This document shows positions 37,072-48,479 of a stretch of DNA of 64,000 bases, piece after piece. Positions within the stretch are counted from its first letter, which is position 1, and the number at the start of each line of letters is the position of its first letter. A program made the translations under genes and the position numbers. The DNA is from Chamaecyparis obtusa (taxonomy: Eukaryota > Streptophyta > Pinopsida > Cupressales > Cupressaceae): contig BSBK01000764.1 of the NCBI GenBank assembly GCA_027943335.1, positions 248,001 through 312,000 on the forward strand, written 5' to 3'. Under the pieces are notes generated by a model. It ran no database searches, had not been told where the DNA came from, and saw nothing but the letters and a program-made list of their open reading frames with translations.

Positions 37072-39339
37072 AAATGTGGTGATTATACATAAGATACGCT
37101 GCCCACTTTTGCTGTCATGAACAGCCAATGCATCTTCAAAACCTTGACAATGAACACCCTTATCCATCTCCTTACTGTATATGCTTCCATCAGATATCTC
37201 ACCTATAGATAATAATCGATATCTTCAATTTATATTACCATAGATTATTGTAACATCATTAGTGCTATACTACCTTCGATGCAGGGTGACTGTAATGGTC
37301 TTCGATCAGTTTTATATCATTGAAAAACCTTGATTGATCTGCAGTGTTTGAAAATTTATGGTTGCTGCTTGAACTGATGACTAACTCTAGGATGCTATGC
37401 TAATTGCCCCTGAGATTGTTGACCCTTTATTTACAATGATCTTCACCATAAACATTTTATCATTTTTATCGATGTTGGATGATCATACTTTCTTGGTTGT
37501 TTTCAACTTTGTGATTTTTTACATAAATCCTTTTTACTACTCTTACACAAGTCATATTAGCCTAATTACTAATTAGTGGTCTGCAATACATGAGTCTTAT
37601 GATCGTGATGCAATGCTTAACCTATTCCTCCATTGGTTCACATGGAATCTTTGACAGTCCTTGATTACTTAAGGTCCATATTTGATACATGATTCCATGT
37701 GGATAGCTAAACAATTCCAACTTCTTGCATGGATGATAAGATGCCTGATTAACCTTTGTATCTCTCTGTGAAGGGTGTGATTAACTTATTTATTATTGTC
37801 TTCTTGAAAAGGTGAACACCTTCTTGGACTAATCCTTATTCCTCCTGATGTAACCAGGAAAGTCATCTTATTCACAAGACTTCATAATTTTCTGAATATC
37901 TTATCCTTCTACTAACTACCGGCTAAGTGCATCTACCTTTAACTTCCTTCTTTCTGGATACACGTGCTAAGGGCTGCCACTCCTTGACCACAAAAGTAAT
38001 TAATTACGCTTGTGCTATTGGTAAGGATGGCCCTTATGACAAAGCTAAAATCAAACTCGGAAGAAGGATTGTTATTATATTATTATTCCTAAAATCAAAT
38101 GCTCTCCTTAAAACGCTGTCTAAAAATCAGGTTAATTATTCACGTAATCTAGGTAGATTGTTCTTATATTATTTTTCAAAAACTTTATAGATTAACAAAC
38201 CATTAAGGCAGACCTAAATAGAAGAGTTACCTTGATTAGCAACTTAGTTGTCCATTTTTATCTACAGTTCTTTTGAAAAACTGATGAAGTGGTTCAAATA
38301 AGCTAACTCTTGTTAAACGATTTTTGTACCCATGAACACTATTAAGAAGTTCTTAACATCTTAGGAGAAGCTGGTTCTCTAACAATTAGAGGTGATGAAG
38401 TAGGATACATGCACATAGGTAGATATTACACATGGTTAAACTATAACTTTGAACCTAGTACTGTTGATGTTCTAGTGGATATTCAGGAATGTTGCGTGAT
38501 TCACCCGAGTGAGTGTATAACAGCGAAGAACTATTGGGGACGGATAACATCACAAAAAGGTTCTATCTCCACAACAGTTACATCAAACAAATTAGAAGAA
38601 CAGAACTACATACAACGTTAGTGTGAGTGGTTCAAGGGTCTTGATCTCATGGATACAAGTATGTAGGCAACCTGGTAAGTGAAGGATACCTTTAGTGCAC
38701 GGACGCCTCGGACATAATTAAGGTGGTAACACATTAACAGTCAAGTCAAGATGCAAACTTCTAAATTTATTAAAACTCAAAAAAGAATGATTATCAGGAA
38801 GGTATCTATACCCGGCTGGATGCTCGAAAGCCAAGAGGGGGTATAGAACTTAAAATTACTGTCGATGGTCTTGCACCTGGCTATAAGCCCGAAAACCAAG
38901 GAAGGGTGAGGATCTTTTTATAACCTTGCTAAGAATCTTGGCATAGTCTTGGGACGACTATGATATTTCTAGCACGCTACTCTGGACCCAGATGGTCCCG
39001 AAGAGTGTAAGGCTCAAATCAAAGCGTTAAGTATTTCCTATCTTTATGAGAACCCATCCCAAATGGATGGAAGAACGGCTTCTTGGTCGCTTACATCATC
39101 CTCTATCCTGCACGGATAGAGATTGGATTGGGTCCAAATGACCCCTTTATTTGCCCAGGACAGAAGAGCCCGAATGGCTAAGTATAAATTTGGTCTTGGA
39201 TGGACTCATTTAAAATATATCTCATGAGTAATCAATGATTAACTTTGAAAAGTAAACAAAATAAAATTATAGGCTTGTATTCGGAGTTGATATATATTAT
39301 TGTTGACTTCTAGTAATTTTGTTGTTTTATTCTTAAGAC
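37072..39339. other. Unassigned sequence between two retroelements
   Basis: No coding was recognised. At about 38805-38925 a word series (CTGGATGCTCGAAAGCCAAG, then CTATAAGCCCGAAAACCAAG) repeats about 70 bp apart. The part from 38600 to 39200 is less AT-rich than its surroundings and may be LTR or leader of the Copia remnant that follows. Confidence 0.4.
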
Positions 39340-40467
39340 AAGTAGGTCCTTACATTGGTTGCTCATGGTTTTCAGCGTTGTCCTTCTGGCAATAATCTAT
39401 ATATCAAACACTCTGGTGATGATATTCTCTTTCTTGTTGTCTATGTGGATGACTTAATCATTATTGGTAATTCAACACATTTGATTGCAGAAATCAAACG
39501 AAATTTGTGCAAGGACTTTGATATGACAGATTTGAGGCTTCTCCGTTATTATTTAGGTGTTGAGGTTTAGTAGATTGATGGTAGTATTTTTCTTTCTCAG
39601 TCTAAGTATGTCAGGAACTTGTTTGACAGGTTTCGAATGTAGGATTGTAAACCTGCTTCCACGCCTATGGAGAAGGGACTGAAGTTGTCAGCCAAGTCTA
39701 ATTCTCCTCCTGTTGATGAAACCACTTACAGGCAACTAGTGGGCAGTCCCATCTATCTCACTACCACTAGACCTGATCTCAGTTTTGTGGTGAGCTACAT
39801 TTCATGCTTCATGACAGCCCCCAAGGCTAATCATTGGGTAGCAACGAAGCATGTGTTGTGTTATGTGATGGGCACCCTTGATTATGGACTTCTTTAGACT
39901 GGGAGTCCTAATCCTAGACTTAGTGGGTTCACAAATTCAGATTGGGAAGGTTCGGTTGATGATAAAAAATCAACCTCTAAATATGTGTTCAATTTGGGAT
40001 CTGGTGCAGTCACATGGACTCGTAAAAAGCAGCAGGCAGTATCTCTCTCCTTGACAGAAGTAGAATATCGAGAAGTAGTTAAGGCAGCTTGTGAAACATT
40101 TTGGCTTTGTCCAATGCTTGTGGATATGCAGATGTCTCAAGTAGGTCCGACTCCCTTGTTTGTTGATAATGAGGGCGTTCTCAAGCTTACCAGGAACCCA
40201 GTCTTCCATGAAAGAACCAAACATGTGGACATTCATTGTCATTACATTTGGCAGTTGGTTGAAGGTAGGACAGTTCAGCTGCAGTATGTTCCAACTGCGG
40301 ATCAGACCGCAGACATTCTCACCAAGCCTCTCAGTCCAGATAAGTTTGCTAAATTTAGAAGGCAGCTTGGTGTTGTTGACAGATTGACCATTAAAGAAGG
40401 GTATCAAAAAATTATTATATTTGTTTATTACTTTAATGGTCATCTTGTGCAATATTATGTAAATTAG
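39340..40467 (+). pseudogene. Copia reverse transcriptase C-terminus and RNase H, 5' truncated
   Basis: The frame opens in RT with LFLVVYVDDLIII (catalytic YVDD at 39442-39453), then LRLLRYYLGVEV and the connection KPASTPMEKGLKL. RNase H follows with the catalytic region NSDWEG, a TEVEY segment (usually TEAEY), VDNEG, HERTKHVDIHCHYIW and QTADILTKPLSP. Reading frame is kept throughout, broken only by in-frame TAG codons at 39568, 39571, about 39641 and 39895. Upstream integrase, gag and RT fingers are absent. A plus-strand Ty1/Copia remnant. Confidence 0.92.
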
Positions 40468-41855
40468 ATAGATAAGATCGATTACTCGATCTTCTATAGT
40501 TTCTTTTAGAAACTTTCTATTTTGTACCTATTGTAAATTCTTTATACTGATCATTCTAATCATTTGTTAATACATCAAATATTTTACCAATTACTTAGCG
40601 TAATAATTTTAAATGCCTTGTCCAATGAACCTGTTTTGTAGGTGGAAATTTCTACTTCATCTTCCATAGAGGATATGTGCAAGAAGGGATGTTCGGAGGT
40701 AATTACTGTATCATTGGGTAAATTCATTATTCTTTTCTTTGCAAAAAGATGAACTCTTTGTTTTCCTCTTTCAACCAATATATCAGCATCTTCTTATTCT
40801 CTTATGTATCTCGATATTTGTTTGGCAAGCAACCCCTTCTCATTTGGGCCAACACACATTCCAATCCCTTTCCTAGAAAGGCCCATAAAGTGAAGTTTCA
40901 CTCAATAATACGAGCTATTAAATTGTTGTTTACGTTCATTACACTTTCAAAGATATCCACCACCTACCCACTGAGCTTTGACTATTGGCCATTATTGCAA
41001 TCCACTTTTTTGCTATTATAAGAAATTACATAATTTTGAATTACAAAAAAAAAAATGCAAGCATACAAGTGCAAAATGGAGATACAAAAACATTAAAACA
41101 AAGATTAAAACTTGTTTCTTTTTGTCTAAAAAAAAATTAGAATAAAACTTGAACCCAGACTTTGAGTGTCTAGAACCTTAAAATAATTCCCTTGCACCCA
41201 GACTTTTGAGTGTCTAGAACCCTAAAATAATTCCTATAGACCTTCAAAGCCTTTTCTTCTTGCAGCCATAGTCTGTTTTCCATCTCTTCTAGTAAAAGTT
41301 AACCATTTGAGGATAGCCATCTTAAGGTGACAGCTGTTTTCCGTTCTTACAGAACAAATAGACTTGATGATAGCGGTTTATGTGTGTGCATGGATGAAGT
41401 GTAAGAGAACCTGTCTGCGGAACTGAATTAAAATGTTTGAGACAAAATTCTGAAGTTTGGAATGGTTCGCTCTGGAAGGTCAGGAGCTGTACGGGAGTAC
41501 ATGGCCACCACATGGGAGACTGTGATCATTGCCAGTGGGAACAGATTTGTGCAGATTTGAATGTGTATTGCACTTGCACGTAGATACAAGAGCATGGAAT
41601 GGTAGAAAGTGGTAGGAGGGATCCTTGAGAAAATATCAGTTCAGACATGAATAAATTCACTAACACTTTCACTAGAGACATCATAATATCATATAAATGC
41701 ATAAGAAAACCAAACAAATTTAAAGTTCAAAAGCTATTATGCATAACACTGTTAACTGTGTGGCTATGCTTTCCTGTAGATGACAGAATGATAATTTCAG
41801 GATACTTCATTTTCTTGGCAAATTCATTCAAAAATTCTCAAATCGCAACTCAAAC
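40468..41855. other. Intron sequence, nothing recognised
   Basis: AT-rich sequence. A short duplicated phrase occurs at 41150-41225 (CCCAGACTTTGAGTGTCTAG and CCAGACTTTTGAGTGTCTAG, about 48 bp apart). This segment leads up to the exon at 41856. Confidence 0.5.
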
Positions 41856-41911
41856 CTGTATGGCATGTCTTGTTGGTTCCTTTATATGAGCATAAACATA
41901 CTCTGTCTTTC
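41856..41911 (-). CDS. EDD1: Exon of organellar glycyl-tRNA synthetase, 56 nt
   Basis: The acceptor TTCTAG ends at 41912 and the donor GTTTGA begins at 41855 on the minus strand. The first two bases complete the Gly codon left open by the 52170-52233 exon; 18 codons follow, including KTEYVYAHIKEPTR. This corresponds to the GlyRS beta stretch reading KGEWLLYRAHVKGEST in bacteria. It ends in phase 0 before a 35.9-kb intron, the longest in the window. Neither flank shows a transposon within several hundred bases. Confidence 0.88.
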
Positions 41912-42419
41912 CTAGAAGCACAAAAAAACATGATACAAGAGATGTTAAAAAAATATAGCACAGACACAATATATACATTGCATAGCAACAGGTACATAAT
42001 AGGCAATTATCAATAACAGAATCTTGATAAACACAAAATATAGATGTAAATGCATACAAAGCTACTACTGACTTGTGTTTACACATTCACACTAATATAC
42101 AATGCTGGATATGTACTGTTCTTGAGTATATTACCCATGTGTTTTTAATGTCCTTTTGCTAAATCCACATAGAATATTTTTATACATCTTCTGGGCCAAA
42201 AATATTTAGCAAAATGTAAAAAATTGGTATGAAGATTTGTTTGCACGTATTAGCTGTGATAAATATGTTAATAGGTTTTATGGGAAGCCATTGCTTGCCA
42301 AGTCAATGGAGGTCATGTAATTTCTGTGTGAAACAAGAAATAATGAGGTCTCTGAAGCTAAAAAGAGATTGCTTACTATCTTCTTAAGTGAAGTCACATT
42401 TCATTTTGTTTCCTTTTAT

Positions 42420-43165
42420 GTGCAGGTGCAGCTTGGAGTTCCAGAGGATTTGACAAAGTTTATCAACAAGGGATCTATGATCAGTCAGCATGATTATACT
42501 GTCAACACTAGGAATTTCCGAAGTCAGCTCCAGTTCATCATTGGACCCAACAGGGGTCTGACAAGAAAGAGATGGACATGGATTACTGTAATCAGCAGAA
42601 GGATGCTATGGGTATTTTTGATGAAATATATATTGAATTATAAGATGTAAAATTCCTTCAGCAGTTCAAGGAGAAAAAATTACAATATTTCTTTGATACT
42701 AGTTACCTGGGAGTTAAAAAGGAAAAAGTGGTGAGGAGCGATCTGGAAAGAGGGACAACTCAGTGAATAAAGTTGTTGATGGTTCACATGATGCGGGAAA
42801 TGGGATGGAAAAAGAAAGAGGAAATATAAGAAATACTTAATCGTAGTTCTTCTGATTCTAGTGAAGAAGGAGATGGAGTTGGTAGTCCTATGTTTGATTG
42901 TAATGTCTGTGCCAGCTTATCTATTGAAGATCATCCAATTCTGCCTTATACAAGAAATAGTAAGGATTCTATTCTATATAAAAAATTAATACAACATCAT
43001 ACCATGGGATGTTGTAAAATAACCAAAGGTACAGAAGGTTATAAATCTCATTGATGAGGAAAAGTTAGCTTAGCAACAGGCCACAAATACCATGTCACCT
43101 GCCACCATTCCTAGGGAAGCTGATGATGATGATGAAGATAAGGGGGATAAAACCAGTTATTGTTA
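42420..43165 (+). pseudogene. Possible decayed coding fragment, family unknown
   Basis: After a TTATGTGCAG acceptor-like site the sequence is less AT-rich and has coding-like stretches: GFDKVYQQGIYDQ, then KKEMDMDYCNQQKDAMGIFD, then RSSSDSSEEGDGVG, and near the end READDDDEDKGDK before a stop. The stretches need several frame changes and have stops. It lies on the strand opposite to the host gene. It may be a captured or processed gene fragment; I cannot name the family, and chance is possible. Confidence 0.3.
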
Positions 43166-43169
43166 GAGT

Positions 43170-44460
43170 CTTCCACAATCTTTTTTTGTTGTAATAAAAC
43201 TCTACTTCATTGGTTTTAGTTATGTAATTCCTTGGAAAATTGAACGCAATAAATTTATTTAAGCTTTTATTTTTTGGACAGCTCCTACAGAGCTGCTACT
43301 GATGATTTGGAACTTTGTTATAATTTGAAATTCTGAAAGCTTGTTAATGAGAATATACCTCATGGTAAACTATCTATTCCAATACTAAAAAAAAATCCAG
43401 TTTTCAACAAAATTTGAGTTTTCAAATGTCGGGCTTTGGTTCCTCCTAGACTATCCCAGCATGGCATTCTTACCTTGGGCACTCCCTGGCAAGCAGACTT
43501 ATCCTCCATAATAGATCAGGCAGATCCTCCATATTTTATGTACAAAGGAAAATTTAATGATATTTACTTCCAGTATCCACTGCACATGCTTTTGGGTCTC
43601 TTGATTGCCCTTCATTGCTATTTGATAGTGGCAAAATGCTTTGTTTTATCTTATGTACTTTTGTTTTTTTGATTCAGGGTTCTCTCTTCCTGGAACTTTC
43701 TATTGTTGATTGTTATAACCTCTTGTCCCATTGACCTACCTTTGATCATCTGTGGACATTGACTTTCCTTCATTCTCACAAAAGAGTTTTTCTGAGTTTC
43801 ATTTTGCAATCTTGATAGAAGCAATGAGTTTTTTCAAGCAAAGTTCCTATTTTTTAATTTCACTGTATTGTTTTAAATTAGGAAAGAAAAGTTTTGAAAG
43901 GGACCAGAACTTTCTACGAAGAGAAAAAAAACAAGCGTGACCAAACACCAAGGAACAACTACGAGACTTTGAAAGGAAACTAAACTATACAAAACCAACA
44001 AACCCTAAGTTGGAGAAGTTTGAATAATTGCTCCAAATATATTTATTTTATTGCAGTACAAGGGTTTGTTGTGACCTTTTCACACATCGCACCATTGAAA
44101 ATGGGCACCCCCTACTTTTTGGCTCTCTTGGCCCTTTTTGGCTTTGGTTCTTGGTAGTTCTGGCATCAATCTCTTGAAGTTCCTCATGTTTCAAATGAGA
44201 ATTGATGAAACTTGGCTGTCTGGAATGGAGAATTGTTTCCTATCTTTTAGGATTTCAGTTTTGAAGGGCTTCCTGATTAGAAATTGTGAATTTGGATGAA
44301 GTATTGAGTTGAAAGTACTTCCAAACTGCCCTAATTTCATGTTTGAACAAACTTACTATTTATAGTAAATCTATTTTTAATAGGTCAATTCGGGCAACTG
44401 ATAAGCACAGATAGAAGAGGAAGAAAATGGGTATCCAGATCTATATTTCGAAATGTGATT
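43170..44460. other. Unassigned sequence with a possible family A LTR scrap
   Basis: Nothing coding was recognised. TTACTATTTATAGTAAATC at 44352 matches the plus-orientation motif of family A LTRs (30233-30248), so roughly 44200-44420 may be an old fragment of that LTR. Confidence 0.35.
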
Positions 44461-44474
44461 AGATGGTGCAGTTC

Positions 44475-44640
44475 GAAAAAGAAGTCTCTTGAAAAAGCAT
44501 CAAAAAGTGAAAAAGCAATCTCTAAAAAAATAATTTAAAAAAGAAATCTCTTGAAAAAGCATCAAAAAGCAAAAAGCTACCCGAAAAAAGTGAAAAGGCA
44601 ATAAAAAAGATACCTAGAAGAGGAAAAAGAAAAAAAGCAT
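44475..44640 (+). repeat. A-rich direct repeat
   Basis: GAARTCTCTTGAAAAAGC followed by ATCAAAAAG occurs at about 44481 and 44543 (62-bp period), within a run rich in AAAAAGC words. Confidence 0.6.
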
Positions 44641-45099
44641 CTAGTTTCAAATCTAGCGTGGCAACCAGAGAAGTATCCACCTCCAAAAGAATGAGCGAAA
44701 CATGACTAAGTCTTAGAGCATCGAAAATGGAAGAAGCATAGATTTTGAAATGGGGTCAGTGCACAATGCATCATTCATTCCACAAAAGTGTGAGAACAAG
44801 GCAAATAACTTATATAGGGGGACATGTTGAATTGTTGGGTGAGCTCCAACAACCAATTCGCATGGCAAACAAGCAAATTGGCTAAGTGTTGTCGAAGACC
44901 AAGTTGGCAAATCATGAAGAATGAGCAAAGATGGCTAAGTGGATCCAAGATGCATGGAGGCAAATAAAATGACCAAGTCTTTGAAGGATGCATGGCACCC
45001 AAGTTGGAAGGAAGGAAATAAAAAAACGATTAAGTTATGATGAAATCCTTGACCAAACTCCAGAAGAGCCCATGGCCAATTCTCCACAGTCAGGGAATT

Positions 45100-46210
45100 C
45101 ATCAAAAATGAAAAATCCTTCACATGGGCTAAAATGCACCCAAGGGCGCCAATCCTTGACAATCAAGGAATTGCACTCCAAACTCAAAATCCAGCACAAT
45201 GCCACTTTTGTGCCCAAAAGCATAAAATTCACTAGGTCAAGGAATGCATCAAAAGTGAAAAAAATCTTTTGCATGGGCTCAAATGCACTCAAGGGTGCCA
45301 ATCCAAGGGTGTCAAGGAATTGCACCACATGCTTAAATTCCTCCATCAGAACCAAAACGCACCCAAGGGTGCCAATCCATGGATGGCTTGGAATTGCGCC
45401 TAAAGTAGTAATTCCTCCCCACGTGCTAATTTGCGCCCAAGAGCTCAAGACAAGAGGCTCCAAGGAATTTCTATGGAGTTCCAAAATCCACTACAAGGAC
45501 TCAATTGTGCCCAAGTTGGGCAAGACCTAAAGAAAAGAAAAAAAGGTTAATTGTTAATCAAAGAGGGGTAGAGACATAAAAATGGTTAAGTATAGTCAAG
45601 AATCCTCTAGCCCCTCTTATTAGCACCCATTGCCGTGGAATCTTGCTAGTCAAGGAATTGTGTTCCAGTTAGTCAACAAGGTCTCATTAGCGCACTTGAG
45701 CGCTAATCCATAAAGATTAGGAATTGGCATCCAACATGAAAAATCCCCCATCAAGGCAAATTAGCACCCTAAAGCAAGAATCCACTAGTCTTGGATTCGC
45801 ACCCAAGACAAGAAATCCTCCACAAGGCCCTATGTGCACCCATGAGAGCTATATCATGGTGGTCAAGGAATTTATTCTAAATGCCAAAAACCTCATCAGG
45901 AGTCAATTTGCACCCTAGAGCACTAATACAAGGATGTCATGGAATTCATTGCAATGGACAAAATCCTCTATAAGGCCTAATTTGCACTCATGAACACAAA
46001 TCCATGGGAGTCATGGATTCCACCTCTAAGTAAAAAAATTCCTCCACAAGGCCCCTTTAGCGCCATAGAGCGCCAGAACATGGATGCCATTGATAGTGGC
46101 TCAACGTGTAAAATTCCTCCACAAAGTCCAAAGTGTGGCCTCAAGTGGAAATTCATGTGATCAATGAATTCTCATCAACATAAAAATCCTCTCACTTAGC
46201 TCATTTATGC
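45100..46210 (+). repeat. Degenerate minisatellite, about 75-bp period
   Basis: A unit of the form AAAATCCTCCACAAGGC, then TTTGCACCCAAGAGCGCCAATCC, then GTCAAGGAATTGCA recurs. Unit starts can be placed near 45109, 45185, 45262, 45335, 45408, 45483, 45745, 45815, 45888, 45958, 46028, 46110 and 46180. Copies are strongly diverged, and one gap (45540-45740) has a looser version. Open frames across it are a by-product of the repeat. Confidence 0.7.
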
Positions 46211-46219
46211 CCAAGGGAG

Positions 46220-46330
46220 AAATTGCAAAGATGGATTTAAATTGGGCCAAGCGTGGAAAATAAAATTGCAAAGATGGATTTAAATTGGGCCAAGCATGGA
46301 AAATAAAATTGCAAAGATTGATTTGAAAGT
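46220..46330 (+). repeat. 43-bp tandem repeat, about 2.5 copies
   Basis: AAATTGCAAAGATGGATTTA recurs at 46220 and 46263, with a third, shorter copy starting at 46306. The first two copies differ by about one base, so it is recent. Confidence 0.85.
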
Positions 46331-47243
46331 GTGGAAAGTCTAAGGTAAAGCAGAGGAATTTTATCAAACGTTGGAATATGGAGGTAATTAAATTGCCTAA
46401 GTGAAAAGAAATTCCACCCTCTTCAAGTATGCACCCATGAGGGAAGTGTGTCAATGAAGTTAAAAGCTCAAACTAGAATCTTTTTAGAATTTTAAATAAT
46501 GGAAACTCCAAGACAAGTGACAACAAGCACAGAAAGATTTTTCAACAACTCAAGATTCCTCATTCAAAACTGGAAAATGGAAGATTTATGGAAGATAATT
46601 AATGCAACTACCTAAATTTGACCCGTCTTCAAAATAGCAGGTTGAGGGTCGAATTTCTATATAAGAAGGACCTCTCATTTCATTCCCATATTGAAGATAC
46701 AAATTCAAGAGCAAAGGAGTGAAGATTTTGAAGAATTTGAGAAGAAGTTTGAGTTTTCAAGAGGAAGCGTGCAAATTTTTGGAGAGAGAAATTTTGTCAA
46801 GGGAGAAGGTACGAGAATTTTGAAGAGAGAAAAGTTTATAGAGAGAGAGAGAGAGAGACAGTTTCTAGAGAGAGGAGGCAGTTTCTAGAGAGAGGAGGCC
46901 CGAGCTTTTAAAAAGAAAGAAGGAAATTTGCAAAGGGAAAAAATAAGAGAGAAATTTTGAAGAGAAGTAATTTTGAAGTGGATTGGAAATTAGAAAAAGG
47001 AATGAGAAAGGATTTTTTTTAGAGAGGAATATGAAAGAATTTGTGTTATATTTTAAATTCCTTGCATGATTCTCATGTCAATTATTTTATTTTGAAGGAG
47101 GTAGAATTCTAGTTCCAGACATTCAAGTCCTAGAATTCCAGTTCCAGTGTTAAAGATGTCCAAATTTCAAGCAATCCAGTTCAAGGCATTCAAGGTTCAA
47201 TACTTTAAATATCAGAGTTCAAGTACAAATGGAGAAGGAAGAA
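46331..47243 (+). other. Purine-rich tract ending in a PPT-like sequence
   Basis: A TATA-like CTATATAAG lies near 46658, followed by a strongly purine-biased stretch (46690-47040) that includes (GA)n at 46839-46860 and a duplicated CAGTTTCTAGAGAGAGGAGG. TTCCAG and ATTCAAG words repeat at 47105-47225. It ends TGGAGAAGGAAGAA, a plausible PPT. It looks like transcribed LTR-element leader or trailer DNA without coding. Confidence 0.4.
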
Positions 47244-48420
47244 TGTAACACCTTTAATTTCTTCCAAAAACCTAAGATCAAAAGTCAAAAGGTCCAATCT
47301 ACTTCAAGAAGATGAATTCCCAAGCAGGTACATGGAAGGAAGAAAATGATCAAAGGGAGATAATTTCAAAAAGAAGTAATCAAAGTTGTACATGGGTTGC
47401 AAAATGATCCAATTAGAAAAGACCCTGGTCTACTTGTCACCCAGCATCCTGACATGGTGCCCAGTGATCTCCACCAACTAATCAAAGGTCTCCAAGTCAA
47501 AAGTCACTACATTTAAGGAAGGGAATCGAGAATAATCTAATCAAAGCGGACGGCTATTTAATGCTTAGTGGGTATTATACTTCATTATGGGTCAAATTTG
47601 ACCACCTCCTCACTAAGCAGACATCCTTCTTCTGATTGGTCCATATAGACCTACTCACTAATTGTAGATTCTCTCTTCTCACCCTAACCCTAATTAGGGA
47701 TGAGGTGTCTAAATCTAGGCCATTTATTTTGTTTCAAACCTGGCCACCCATTGTAATCTAAGACCTATATAAAGGGCTCACTTCTCATTTGTAAGAGAGC
47801 GAATTTGAAAGATTGTTGCTAAGGGCTACCAAGATAATAAAGTTATCATTATTGGTTTAATGGTGATTACTTAAGTGTTTTGGTGCTTGCATGGTTTCAT
47901 TGTTCCCTTATTAGCGTAGATTTGTTTAGAAGAATGTGATTCATAGAACTAGTAGTGTTACAGTGAAATCATTTTTGCTCATACCTTTTGTTCTTAGGTA
48001 ATTCCTAAGCACAATGTAAGGTTGGTTCTGATCCCTTATGTGGATGTTTTACTTCTATCTTTAATGCACATTGTTTGTTATGATGGTGTTCATTGGGATA
48101 TGAAAATTATTTGCACAACCTTTGAAGATTGCACCAACTTTGTGTAGTTATTGAATTTGGTGAAACAAAGTTTGATAGATTTGATCATAGCAGTGTTCAT
48201 CTTTCAAGTTCTTAGGATTAGAATAGAATTCCTAAACCCTTATCTCATTTGCTTTTCACATATATTGTAAAAACCCAAAAAAGTACTTTTATTTCTATAT
48301 CATTTGAAAGTTCTCATAGCTAGTATCATCTGAATTGTCTTGAGAACAATAGCGTATGTCCCCTCATGATACCAGCATATCACATCAGCCATTGAGCGTA
48401 TCCAGAGTCAAGAACCAACA
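47244..48420 (+). mobile_element. Probable LTR of an unidentified element
   Basis: It begins TGTAACACC directly after the purine tract. A TATA box TATATAAA is at 47766-47773 in the context CCTATATAAAGGGCTCAC, followed by a transcribed-region-like sequence. The right end is uncertain; 48420 marks the region where LINE-like sequence may take over. No target duplication was found. Confidence 0.4.
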
Positions 48421-48479
48421 TAAAAGAACCTTGGAGTCAATTGTATGATCTTTCGCAATCTTAGCATGCACATGATTTT

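Larger units (their letters stand above)
5975..41855 (-). other. EDD1: 35.9-kb intron of the glycyl-tRNA synthetase gene
   Basis: This interval lies between the donor after exon 41856-41911 and the acceptor before exon 5903-5974. The flanking exons are both phase 0 at the junction, so correct removal keeps the frame. It contains at least nine separate LTR-element insertions in both orientations, plus tandem repeats. Several carry plus- or minus-oriented LTR promoters and presumably poly(A) signals, which the host must ignore to make full-length mRNA. Confidence 0.8.

Noticed and set aside
39970..40452. 160-codon open frame on the minus strand
   Set aside because: It lies exactly opposite the Copia RNase H coding region, which is clearly identified on the plus strand.
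45035..45530. Long open frames on both strands (149 and 180 codons)
   Set aside because: They fall inside a degenerate 75-bp minisatellite and read repeat units, not a protein domain.
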